A stretch of 64,000 nucleotides of DNA from Runella defluvii. Its GTDB lineage: Bacteria > Bacteroidota > Bacteroidia > Cytophagales > Spirosomataceae. The notes under the pieces were generated by a model that searched no databases, was not told where the DNA came from, and was given only the letters and a program-made list of their open reading frames with translations. Of this stretch, positions 26,146 to 34,037 are shown one piece after another. Position numbers and translations under genes: made by a program. Position 1 is the first letter of the stretch; each line of letters starts with the position of its first letter. The stretch is from assembly GCF_014195535.1 (NCBI RefSeq), contig NZ_JACIBY010000012.1:124001-188000 (forward strand), read 5' to 3'.

Positions 26146-26724
26146 ATGAATCCTAACGTTCAAATCATTGAGGAAAAATTGCTTTCGGACAATTGGTACG
26201 TTCTCAAAAAAATCACGTTCGATTACCAAAATAAGTCGGGCGAATGGCAACGGCAGTCGCGAGAGGCGTACGACCGTGGCAATGGTGCGGTGATTTTGTT
26301 GTACCATCCCCAAAATAAAACGGTGATTTTAACGCGTCAATTCCGAATGCCTACGTACGTTAATGGAAACGAAACGGGAATGCTCATTGAAGCCTGCGCG
26401 GGGCTTTTGGACAAAGATAACGCGGAAGATTGTATTCGTCGAGAAACGGAAGAAGAAACGGGCTACCGAGTTTCGTCGGTGCGAAAAGTGTTTGAAGCCT
26501 ACATGTCGCCTGGTTCAGTCACCGAAATTCTTTACTTTTTTGTGGCGGAATACGAAGCTGCTATGAAAGTAAATGAAGGAGGTGGGGCCGAACATGAGCA
26601 TGAAAACATAGAAGTGCTGGAGTTGCCGTTTGATCAAGCCCTAAACATGATAAAAACGGGGGAAATCAGGGATGGGAAGACAATAATGCTGTTGCAATAC
26701 GCGAAATTAGAAGGGTTGATTTGA
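26146..26724 (+). CDS. nudK: GDP-mannose pyrophosphatase NudK (Nudix hydrolase)
   Basis: 192 residues from the ATG at 26146. The sequence follows E. coli NudK closely as recalled: [27 protein letters not shown] and [15 protein letters not shown]. The Nudix box is [22 protein letters not shown] (86-107) with the REXXEE metal ligands. The C-terminus [20 protein letters not shown] is also family-typical. It hydrolyses GDP-mannose to GMP and mannose-1-phosphate, removing or recycling a nucleotide sugar. It is divergent from a DeoR regulator across a repeat-bearing promoter region, which suggests sugar-dependent control. Confidence 0.93.
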   Translation: MNPNVQIIEEKLLSDNWYVLKKITFDYQNKSGEWQRQSREAYDRGNGAVILLYHPQNKTVILTRQFRMPTYVNGNETGMLIEACAGLLDKDNAEDCIRRETEEETGYRVSSVRKVFEAYMSPGSVTEILYFFVAEYEAAMKVNEGGGAEHEHENIEVLELPFDQALNMIKTGEIRDGKTIMLLQYAKLEGLI

Positions 26725-26747
26725 AAAATGTTCAATTGAGCCATCAG

Positions 26748-26828
26748 TTTGAAAATGCGATAATTTGAAAATTAAGGTTTACGAAATTCCATTTTCAAAT
26801 TATCACATTCATGAATTTTCAAATTATC
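26748..26828. repeat. Fold-back element with GATAATTTGAAAAT copies
   Basis: Direct copies of the TTTGAAAAT motif (26749 and 26764) face inverted copies ATTTTCAAATTATC at 26791-26804 and TTTTCAAATTATC at 26816-26828. The last copy covers the stop codon of the BadF-type gene. The genes on either side are convergent. Confidence 0.75.
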
Positions 26829-27669
26829 CTTTCTCCTTGTGGTAAAGGGTCAGTCCAGCAATGGGGGTTTCCATAATGTGCCCGATGGTCATGCCTTTGT
26901 CGGCAGCGGCGCGGCGTAGGATGTCATTGTAGTAAAAAGCGACCGAACCAACGAAGTGAATTTTGTGCTGGTTGTAATTGGGTAGCTTGGCGACATACTT
27001 GTCCAAAAACTCGCCGAAGGCATCATAAACCAATTGATAAGCAAAGGGGTGGTTTCGATTGTCAAAAAGGAATTTGGAAAAACTGGCGAAATAGCGGTTG
27101 GGAAATGGTTTTTTGTAGGCATTTTCCAACACGATTTCGCGGGTAAGTCCGTAACGTTTGGCAAACTTTTCGGCCAAGTCGGTAGGCATTTCTTTGTGCA
27201 AAAAGGCTAAAACGGCTTTTTTTCCTAAATGGCCACCGCTACCTTCATCGCCGAGCCAAAACCCGAACGAAGGGATTTTGTCAGCGATGTTTTTGCCGTC
27301 GTATAAGCAATTGTTGGAACCCGTTCCCAATATACAAGCAATGCCCGCTTGGTGTCCACAAAGGCCACGGGCAGCCCCCAACATATCACTATCGACTTCA
27401 ACGAGGTGCGCGGTTGGAAAAACGGCCTGCAAGCCTCGACGAACGATGGCACAAGGTTCTTCGCCAGCGCAACCTGTGCCATAAAAGTAGATTTCGGTTA
27501 CTTCGCCAACGATGGAAGGCAAAAGGTTTTGTCGAAGTTCGTTAGCTATCGAATCGGAATCTTGGAAATAAGGATTGAGACCAATGGTTTTAGCCTGTTG
27601 GACATTATTTTCGTGGTCGATAATTCGCCAGTCCGTTTTGGTCGAACCGCTGTCGGCAATTAATATCAT
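26824..27669 (-). CDS. BadF/BadG/BcrA-type ATPase, N-acetylglucosamine kinase-like
   Basis: 281 residues. The phosphate-1 motif ADSGSTKTDW (5-14), the GTGSNN motif and GDEGSGG (near 138-144) are those of the ASKHA sugar kinase branch that includes eukaryotic N-acetylglucosamine kinase and bacterial BadF-like kinases. The short length fits the kinase rather than the benzoyl-CoA reductase activators, which need a 4Fe-4S cluster. It probably phosphorylates an amino sugar in the cytoplasm. The start faces the lipB start across a 229-bp gap containing a tandem fold-back element. Confidence 0.85.
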   Translation of the reverse strand: MILIADSGSTKTDWRIIDHENNVQQAKTIGLNPYFQDSDSIANELRQNLLPSIVGEVTEIYFYGTGCAGEEPCAIVRRGLQAVFPTAHLVEVDSDMLGAARGLCGHQAGIACILGTGSNNCLYDGKNIADKIPSFGFWLGDEGSGGHLGKKAVLAFLHKEMPTDLAEKFAKRYGLTREIVLENAYKKPFPNRYFASFSKFLFDNRNHPFAYQLVYDAFGEFLDKYVAKLPNYNQHKIHFVGSVAFYYNDILRRAAADKGMTIGHIMETPIAGLTLYHKEKG

Positions 27670-27768
27670 TCGGAGCTACGTTAGTAATGAAATGGAGGCT
27701 ACAATAACGGGCGCAAAATTGGCTAATTCGCCGTCACGAACCAACTCTTTGAAAAAAATGTAATAAGG

Positions 27769-27883
27769 AAAACCTATAAGGTTTGTAAAATCGACGAGAG
27801 CGAAACCTTATAGGTTTGGGAAAGTAGAATAAATAAAACCTATAAGGTTTGAAAAATCGACGAGAACAAAACCTTATAGGTTT
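27769..27883. repeat. Tandem fold-back element with AAACCTATAAGGTTT arms
   Basis: Two units start at 27770 and 27836 (66-bp period). Each has an AAACCTATAAGGTTT arm, a spacer with ATCGACGAGA and the exact inverted arm AAACCTTATAGGTTT (27803-27817 and 27869-27883). The last arm ends 15 bp before the lipB ATG, in a gap between divergent genes. Confidence 0.85.
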
Positions 27884-27898
27884 AAAAGACGTAGCCGC

Positions 27899-28612
27899 AT
27901 GAATACGATTCAAAATAAAGAAGTACGTTTTGAAGATTTAGGTACAATTGATTACCAAGAGGCTTGGGATTATCAAGAACGCTTGTTGGCCGAAACCGTC
28001 GCCATCAAAACGCAAAACCGAAAACTTTCCGTTGAAGAACAACAACTGACGCCCAATCACTTGTTGTTTTGCCAGCACCCCCACGTATATACCCTCGGTA
28101 AAAGTGGTCATCAAGAAAATTTATTGATGAACGACGAACAACTGAACGCAGCGGGAGCGCAATTTTATAAAATAAACAGGGGAGGAGACATTACGTACCA
28201 CGGGCCTGGGCAACTGGTCGGGTATCCTATTTTAGACCTGGAAAATTTCTTTACCGACATTCACAAATACATGCGCCTATTGGAAGAAGCCGTCATTTTG
28301 ACTTGTGCCGATTATGGACTTTCGGCAGGGAGAATCGACGGCCTAACGGGAGTTTGGTTGGGGCATGAAGATGGACAAAATCCCCGTAAAATTTGCGCGA
28401 TGGGTGTCAAGTGTAGTCGCTGGGTGACCATGCATGGATTTGCCTTTAACGTCAATACGGATTTGAACTTTTTTGGGAATATTATTCCCTGTGGTATTAG
28501 CGACAAAGCCGTCACCTCTTTACAGCAAGAGCTTGGTAGAGAGCTCACTATGGTCGAAGTAGCAGAGAAATTAAAAGGGCACTTGGTGAGATTGTTTGAA
28601 ATGGAATTGTAA
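27899..28612 (+). CDS. lipB: Octanoyl-[acyl-carrier-protein]:protein octanoyltransferase
   Basis: 237 residues. RGGDITYHGPGQLVGYPI (94-111) is the LipB signature. The catalytic pair is K171 (AMGVKCSRW) and C198 (IIPCGI). The enzyme moves octanoate from acyl carrier protein to the lipoyl domains of 2-oxoacid dehydrogenases, the first step of lipoate assembly in the cytoplasm. No lipA is adjacent. The start is only 15 bp from a strong hairpin-forming repeat, so the promoter must lie before or within that repeat. Confidence 0.95.
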   Translation: MNTIQNKEVRFEDLGTIDYQEAWDYQERLLAETVAIKTQNRKLSVEEQQLTPNHLLFCQHPHVYTLGKSGHQENLLMNDEQLNAAGAQFYKINRGGDITYHGPGQLVGYPILDLENFFTDIHKYMRLLEEAVILTCADYGLSAGRIDGLTGVWLGHEDGQNPRKICAMGVKCSRWVTMHGFAFNVNTDLNFFGNIIPCGISDKAVTSLQQELGRELTMVEVAEKLKGHLVRLFEMEL

Positions 28613-28613
28613 C

Positions 28614-29939
28614 TTATTTTACCCAAACTTTGATGCCATTCATGGGTTTGAGCGTAATCAGTGGAAACATTTTGGGGTTGTGGGTGTCATCGGGTACGAA
28701 CGTGAATCGTTTGAGTAAGGATGCCAAAATCAGTTGCATTTCGATAAGGGCAAATTGCTGACCAATACAAATGCGTGGCCCCGCGCCAAAGGGTAAGTAG
28801 GCAAATTTGGGGCGATTTTTGACGTTTTCGGGGGTGAAATGAGTGGGGTCAAAAGAAAGCGGATTGTGCCAAAATTCGGGGTTACGGTGAAGCTCGTACA
28901 TGGGTAAAAATACGATGGTACCTTTCCGAATTTCAAAACCCTCAATTACATCATCAGCGATGGCTTCGCGAGCAACAGCCCAAGCGGGTGGGAATAACCG
29001 CAAACCTTCTTCCACCACTTGACGAGTGTAAGTGAGTTGCAAAAGTTGTTCCCAAGTCGGAACAGTGTCAAAAATTGAACATTCTTCACGGATTTTTTGA
29101 ACCATCTCTGGATGTTTCGATAGTTCCAACAACAACCAATTGAGGCCGTTGGCGGAAGTTTCATGCCCTGCGGCAAACATCGTAATCGCCTCATCCCGAA
29201 CTTGTTGGTCGTTCATTTGCTGACCCGTTTCTTCGTCGGTACAGTCGAGGAGCATTTGTAAAAGGTCATCTTGCGGCTGATTCGAAGCGCGGCGTTGTTC
29301 AATTATATCAAAAATGAGGCGATTAAAATAGCTCAAATCAGCCCGAAAACGACGATTAGCGCCGTTAATAGCCATCCAAGGCTTGAGAAAAGGCTTCCGA
29401 ATATTGGCAATGATAAATTCTTGGGTACGATTGATTTGCTGATAAATCGTTGCCTTATCTTCGTTGGTAATGGTGGTAAACAAGGTTCTGAGCGCAATGT
29501 CGGCGGTGATGGCCATCATTTTTTCGTCGAGGTCGATGGCTGATTGGTTTCGGTTTGCTTCAAAATCGTTGACAAACTGAGTGGTTAATTCTGCCATGAT
29601 TTGATACAACCCCAGCATTCGTTCACGGTGAAAAACGGGTTGAATCAGACGCCGTTGCCGCAGCCAAAAGTCTCCTTCGCTGGTTAGCAGTCCTTTCCCG
29701 AGCACTTTACTTAACTCTGTAAATGCCTTTCCTTTGGCATAACCACGGTGATTTTGTTGAAGGACGTGCCGAAAGAAAGCGGGGTCTCTCGAAAAAACGA
29801 TGTCTCTAAACAGGCGTAATCGAAAGGTATCCCCACAGGTTGAAAAACCACTTCTGATGAATGAAAGCGGGTCTTTGGCAAACCGAAGTGGTATCGTTAG
29901 CGGGATTTTGCTGGGGCTATATAGAGGGAGGACAGGCAT
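28614..29939 (-). CDS. Cytochrome P450
   Basis: 441 residues, a normal bacterial P450. The heme-binding loop FGAGPRICIGQQFA places the axial Cys at 391. The I-helix motif AGHETSANG and the K-helix EGLRLFP are present. There is no membrane anchor, so it is a soluble monooxygenase that needs a separate ferredoxin partner; none is encoded nearby. It is convergent with lipB, with only one base between stops. The substrate cannot be predicted; the sequence style (RRLIQPVFHRERMLG) resembles fatty-acid-type P450s such as those of CYP102-related or CYP4-like branches. Confidence 0.93.
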   Translation of the reverse strand: MPVLPLYSPSKIPLTIPLRFAKDPLSFIRSGFSTCGDTFRLRLFRDIVFSRDPAFFRHVLQQNHRGYAKGKAFTELSKVLGKGLLTSEGDFWLRQRRLIQPVFHRERMLGLYQIMAELTTQFVNDFEANRNQSAIDLDEKMMAITADIALRTLFTTITNEDKATIYQQINRTQEFIIANIRKPFLKPWMAINGANRRFRADLSYFNRLIFDIIEQRRASNQPQDDLLQMLLDCTDEETGQQMNDQQVRDEAITMFAAGHETSANGLNWLLLELSKHPEMVQKIREECSIFDTVPTWEQLLQLTYTRQVVEEGLRLFPPAWAVAREAIADDVIEGFEIRKGTIVFLPMYELHRNPEFWHNPLSFDPTHFTPENVKNRPKFAYLPFGAGPRICIGQQFALIEMQLILASLLKRFTFVPDDTHNPKMFPLITLKPMNGIKVWVK

Positions 29940-30157
29940 TTGTGAATTGATTGAAATTCAAGAATTTAAGTTGTACTAATGAATACAGGTCTTAATAGCA
30001 TTCCTTTTAAAACACATAGAGGACAGTTATAATTTTACGACAAAATAGTTGTATAAAAATCTAGATTTTATTTTTATATAAATCAAATAATAGATTGAAA
30101 TATAATTTGTTTTTCTTATTTAATACCTTGTTTGAAAAGTAGTATGATATTTTTTAT

Positions 30158-30276
30158 CCCGCAGATAAACGCAGATTAAAATTCAACGCGGATTGGCGCA
30201 GATAAGCTCATTAGCCGAATTAATCACCCAAAATCTGCGGTTATCTGTGGTTTTAGAATCAGCGTAAATCTGCGGG
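30158..30276. repeat. Imperfect fold-back element of CGCAGAT units
   Basis: CCCGCAGATAAACGCAGATT at the left faces AATCAGCGTAAATCTGCGGG at the right (about 17 of 20 pairs), with further inner copies of GCGCAGAT and ATCTGCGG. The CGCAGAT unit recurs about every 11 bp at the left end. Confidence 0.7.
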
Positions 30277-30339
30277 TAAATTATAAAGAAACTTAATAAA
30301 CAACGTATTTAATAACTGTGTATTCAGAAATGACTTGTT

Positions 30340-30370
30340 TTTGGGTAATTTCAAAATAGTAATACTTTTG
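30340..30370 (+). promoter_or_regulatory. Consensus Bacteroidota promoter
   Basis: TTTG (30340-30343), a 19-bp spacer and TACTTTTG (30363-30370) match the -33/-7 consensus TTTG-N19-TAnnTTTG exactly. Transcription should start near 30377, about 33 bp before the ATG of the secreted jelly-roll protein. Confidence 0.8.
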
Positions 30371-30409
30371 TAGAACTTTAAGTAAGTTAAACTATAAAAA
30401 AACACTAAA

Positions 30410-31033
30410 ATGAGAGTCATAACAACTCTTCTCTTCTTTTTTGCTTTTACGGCTGCTTTCTGCCAGAGTGCACAAATTACACCAAATGAAATTGTTGTGC
30501 CAACTGTTACTACATTCCCAACCAGTTCAACTGGTAGTATTGTATTTAAACTTCCTGAAAATGCCCTGTTTACCTACGATGGGACAAGCTGGAAGCAGTT
30601 ACAGGCCGTTTCTCAAGAAGGTTTTTCAAGTTCGATTGGTTCCTACAACAATTGTTGTACATATCCTAATTCGCCTTCTGTTGCCTATTTAAACACCCCA
30701 AGTTTTAAATATGGAAATGGTACATTGACAAATAATTCATATCAGGTTGATAAAAGTGGTGTTTATCAATTTTCTTCCACATTTACAGCAGGCACGTTCG
30801 ACTCAAACCCTGTGAATTATTTCTTGACAATATATATTTTTAAAAATAACACAATGTTTAGACTAAATTCTTTTACAAATTTGTCTTCAGCTACAAATTC
30901 TACTTCACAAACATCGGATTATATCTACTTGAACTCTGGGGATATAATTCAACTGAAAATAGCCCATAATTACACAGGGGGGATGTCTCCAAATGCTACT
31001 GGTTCTCATTTTAGCTTAATAAAAATATACTAA
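30410..31033 (+). CDS. Secreted protein with C1q/TNF-like jelly-roll domain
   Basis: 207 residues. The signal peptide MRVITTLLFFFAFTAAFC is followed by a short beta region (NALFTYDGTSWKQLQ, common in Bacteroidota fibre-tip proteins). From about 75 to 207 the pattern YQVDKSGVYQFSSTFTAG, YLNSGDIIQLKI and a final SHFSLIKIY is that of C1q-type jelly rolls, which trimerise and bind surfaces. It stands alone behind an exact consensus promoter, so it may be well expressed. The role is unknown; adhesion is a guess from fold. Confidence 0.65.
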   Translation: MRVITTLLFFFAFTAAFCQSAQITPNEIVVPTVTTFPTSSTGSIVFKLPENALFTYDGTSWKQLQAVSQEGFSSSIGSYNNCCTYPNSPSVAYLNTPSFKYGNGTLTNNSYQVDKSGVYQFSSTFTAGTFDSNPVNYFLTIYIFKNNTMFRLNSFTNLSSATNSTSQTSDYIYLNSGDIIQLKIAHNYTGGMSPNATGSHFSLIKIY

Positions 31034-31059
31034 AAGTCGGGGTTTATAACAATCGAACA

Positions 31060-32040
31060 TCAGCTGATTGGAACCAACTCCACCTTCAAATACCCACCTG
31101 CTGCATTGGGCGGAGTGATGACTTGAGGAATGCCATTCACAATGTCGAGGGTTGGCTTGTGCGTATGTCCTGCCAAAATACCAAGCAAATTGGGACAAGA
31201 AAACACTTCTTTGTGGAATTGCAAGGTAGTCTGAGAATGACCCGTTTCAGGCCAGCGCTCGCGGCGTTCGAGTTGGTAATTCTTGTCGTTTTGGGCGTTC
31301 CATTTTGGGTGCCCACAGCCAAATCCTAAAGAGCGTTCGGGGGCATAAAGTGGGATGTGAACCATGAGCACAACTGGTTGCCGGGTGGCAACCTCTTTTC
31401 GGAAAAAAGCCAACTGTTCAGGGGTAATTTGGTACGTAGAATTATCAAGTGCCAGAAATCGGATGCCATTGATTTCGCGAGTGCTCATCAGAGGATGGTC
31501 GTTTTGGTACATTGGTCGAAGTCTTTTTTGTATCCAAGTGTCTCTCAACGAGTGGCTTGAGCCTTCCATGCCTTCGTAATGCCAATCGTGGTTTCCTGTC
31601 ACGTAGAGGTGGGGAAGTTGCGCTTCCTTTAGCTGAGACGCCACCCATTCTACGGCAGCCTCCGAAGGAAAACTGAAAATGTCACCAATCAAAGCGACCA
31701 ATTTGGATTGCTCTTGTTTCGCTATTTCAAGCGTTTTTCGAAAACTCTCCTCTGGATTGGTAGCTGCTCCCGTTTGAAAATGAATGGTTTGGTTGTAAGC
31801 TTTGGCCATTCTTCCGCTGAATTGCTGAAAAGGAACGCCGCGCTCATCGTCTTTAAACAAGTGCGTATCTGCCACCATCGTTATGCTAAAACGTTCTTTG
31901 ATGGCTGAGTGGTAAAATCGCACTACGTTTCCATCGAGGGCAAAACTGCCCCGATTTTGCTCGGAAGCTACGTTCGGAACTTTCAATCCAGCCACTCCTA
32001 GGAGCGCCATTCCGCTTTTTAGGACATTTCTTCTCTTCAT
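31060..32040 (-). CDS. Exported calcineurin-like metallophosphoesterase
   Basis: 326 residues. The N-terminus MKRRNVLKSGMALLGVAG looks like a twin-arginine or Sec signal. The five metal motifs are visible: ADTH (57-60), GD (119-120), GNHD (149-152), the VHIPLY histidine and the C-terminal GHTHKP. It probably hydrolyses phosphate esters in the periplasm; the substrate is unknown. It lies 7 bp downstream of the acyltransferase gene in the same direction and so may be co-transcribed. Confidence 0.88.
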   Translation of the reverse strand: MKRRNVLKSGMALLGVAGLKVPNVASEQNRGSFALDGNVVRFYHSAIKERFSITMVADTHLFKDDERGVPFQQFSGRMAKAYNQTIHFQTGAATNPEESFRKTLEIAKQEQSKLVALIGDIFSFPSEAAVEWVASQLKEAQLPHLYVTGNHDWHYEGMEGSSHSLRDTWIQKRLRPMYQNDHPLMSTREINGIRFLALDNSTYQITPEQLAFFRKEVATRQPVVLMVHIPLYAPERSLGFGCGHPKWNAQNDKNYQLERRERWPETGHSQTTLQFHKEVFSCPNLLGILAGHTHKPTLDIVNGIPQVITPPNAAGGYLKVELVPIS

Positions 32041-32047
32041 TGTGGGT

Positions 32048-33406
32048 TTAGCGTTTAGTAGTTAAATAGAGTGTTTTTGCTTCTTCCAATGCCTTAAAGA
32101 TTTTAGCACGTTCACTCGTAAGCGACTCCATTAAACTGGGCTTTTGTCGAAACAATCGAAGGGCTTGCCAAAGGTGAGTAAGTCGGGTAAGACGATCCCA
32201 ATACCAAAGCACAAAATAACCAAGTAGAGGTAGCGATGCGACAAAAAGGAGAGTAATCCAGCGCTGCTGAAATAGGGAGTGAACAATAAATGCTTCAAAA
32301 CCATAAAAAATCGGGAAAAGTAAAATCCCAACGGTCATCATGATTGGGGCACGATAGCTAATGTCTGACGAAATCAGGCGTGCAATTTTTGAAGGTAAAA
32401 TATACGGTATGTAATTGGTAATGAGGCCAAACAAATAGAAAGGAAGGCCAAGTAAAAGCGTAAAAAGTGTGCTGCTCAGATGATTATACAACCGTTTGGT
32501 TTGGGTGAAAATTCGGTCAGAAAGGTGAAGTTTTTGAAGTGAATCCAAGTAATTTGTCATCCTCACTTGCAGTGATTTTAGCCTGTCAGGATGCTGCGTT
32601 TCAAAGTATCGAACAGCGGTAATGAGCTGTTTAATGAGCCCAAATTCGTCTTTTTTTACTTTTTGGTTGAGTTGAAGTTCATCAAAAAGCTGGTTTTTGT
32701 ACAGTTTTTCCACCTGCAACACCAAGCTGTCCTCTTCCGCATCCTCGGTGATAATGACGGTTTCTGTAAGTCGTTGCTGAATCAAATCGGTCAGGGTTTC
32801 AACGGCTTCAAACGAATCGGGACGGTAACTTTCCTTAAAGTCACGAACGTGAATGGGCTCGCCTACGTTGACAAAAACCTCCGATCGAAAGTGCGTAGGG
32901 TCAGAATAATTGAGGCCGATGGGTAAAATTTGAACCCCTAAATCAAACCCGTGCTCGGCTTCAGTACCAAGGGCAATGCGGGCCGTTCCTGTTTTTATTT
33001 CTCGCAAACGTCGCTCAATTTCGCTTGTCCCCTCGGGAAAAATCAGAATTGTTCCTTTGGTTTCTAAATAATCATAACAGCGCTGAAAAGTTCGCTTGTT
33101 GAGCTCGGCGGGCGAAAGTGTGCTGGTCGCTGTGTCCTTTTTTCGATACACAGGAATGACGTGGAAGTACCTAAAAATGGGGCGCGTAAACCGATTGAAA
33201 ATGCTGCCATTGGCAATAAAGGCGACCCGTTGCCGCACCAAGGTAGCGATAATGAGCGGATCCATAAACGTATTTGGGTGGTTTACGGCCAAAATGAGTG
33301 GCCCTTTCGCCTGATGCAATTTATCAAGTCCATCCACCTGAAACCGTCGAAAAAATACCCTAAGGGCAATTTTGAGGATAAATTTCAATAACGTGTAAAA
33401 AAGCAT
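32048..33406 (-). CDS. 1-acyl-sn-glycerol-3-phosphate acyltransferase family membrane protein
   Basis: 452 residues, longer than PlsC (about 250). Residues 35-210 hold the acyltransferase core: NHPNTFMD (42-49, the HX4D motif) and FPEGTS (123-128). The C-terminal half adds a soluble helical region and three or four membrane helices (LLLGLPFYLFGLITNYI, MMTVGILLFPIFYGFEAFI, ITLLFVASLPLLGYFVLWY). It acylates a glycerophosphate-type lipid at the inner membrane. The row TetR, acyltransferase, phosphoesterase on one strand suggests a lipid- or envelope-related unit. Confidence 0.88.
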   Translation of the reverse strand: MLFYTLLKFILKIALRVFFRRFQVDGLDKLHQAKGPLILAVNHPNTFMDPLIIATLVRQRVAFIANGSIFNRFTRPIFRYFHVIPVYRKKDTATSTLSPAELNKRTFQRCYDYLETKGTILIFPEGTSEIERRLREIKTGTARIALGTEAEHGFDLGVQILPIGLNYSDPTHFRSEVFVNVGEPIHVRDFKESYRPDSFEAVETLTDLIQQRLTETVIITEDAEEDSLVLQVEKLYKNQLFDELQLNQKVKKDEFGLIKQLITAVRYFETQHPDRLKSLQVRMTNYLDSLQKLHLSDRIFTQTKRLYNHLSSTLFTLLLGLPFYLFGLITNYIPYILPSKIARLISSDISYRAPIMMTVGILLFPIFYGFEAFIVHSLFQQRWITLLFVASLPLLGYFVLWYWDRLTRLTHLWQALRLFRQKPSLMESLTSERAKIFKALEEAKTLYLTTKR

Positions 33407-33452
33407 AAGGGCTAGGGGATTAGTTTTTTGCTCAGAATAATACTATTCGTTT

Positions 33453-34031
33453 CTAGGCACGAATGCCGTCCCAAATCACGCTGAAAGTCATTTCCCAATC
33501 GGCAGCCGAAACAGGTTTTTGGGTATAAATCGTTTGTTTAGCCAGTTCATGCAACATGCCCGATACCAGCGTTACCAAAAGCTCGGGATTCGCCTCTTTG
33601 ATTAAACTTTGGCGTTGTCCTTCGAGTACGAGCTGGTAAATAGGCTGCAAGGCGTGGTCTTCTTCTTTGCGGGTTGTATCGTCTTCTTGAAAATAAGGAG
33701 AACGAAAATATTGTTCTAAAAAAGCACCGTATTCTGGGTTTTGAATATTGTTTTCCAGAAAATTACGGGCCATTTTTTTAATTTTTATTTTCAAAGGTTC
33801 ATCTCCCGTGAGTTCTTGGGTAAGGTCGTTGGTATTTTCGTGCATTAGGTACAAATACAACTCCCGAATCAACTGATTTTTGTCTTCAAAATAGATGTAA
33901 ACCGTTCCCGTCGCTACGCCTGCTTCCTTCGCTAAGTCCGACATTTTGAGGCCAGCCAAGCCCACACGGGTTATCATCTTTAGGGCCGTTTTCAGAATCA
34001 ATTGTACCTTACTTTCGTCTTTGGTTCTCAT
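33453..34031 (-). CDS. TetR/AcrR family transcriptional regulator
   Basis: 192 residues. The N-terminal helix-turn-helix (LKMSDLAKEAGVATGTVYIYFEDKNQLIRELY, about 27-60) is typical. The C-terminal ligand domain is variable and gives no effector. It lies 6 bp after the S41 peptidase gene and 46 bp before the acyltransferase on the same strand, so it may be part of one transcript and control it. Confidence 0.92.
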   Translation of the reverse strand: MRTKDESKVQLILKTALKMITRVGLAGLKMSDLAKEAGVATGTVYIYFEDKNQLIRELYLYLMHENTNDLTQELTGDEPLKIKIKKMARNFLENNIQNPEYGAFLEQYFRSPYFQEDDTTRKEEDHALQPIYQLVLEGQRQSLIKEANPELLVTLVSGMLHELAKQTIYTQKPVSAADWEMTFSVIWDGIRA

Positions 34032-34037
34032 GGCAGC

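Larger units (their letters stand above)
29940..30409. other. Intergenic region without a gene, containing repeats
   Basis: This 470-bp AT-rich gap between divergent genes holds the TTTTAAAACACATAG piece (30005-30019) that also occurs near 16412, an imperfect fold-back element (30158-30276) and a strong promoter (30340-30370). I see no open reading frame of convincing length or RNA gene in it. Confidence 0.6.

Noticed and set aside
26824-27669. Activator of benzoyl-CoA or 2-hydroxyglutaryl-CoA reductase
   Set aside because: The cysteines that hold the 4Fe-4S cluster in those activators are not in place and no reductase genes are nearby; a sugar kinase fits better.
27769-27883. Possible small CRISPR array
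   Set aside because: There are only two units, each is itself a hairpin, the spacers are nearly identical, and no cas gene is present. The same holds for 53281-53411.
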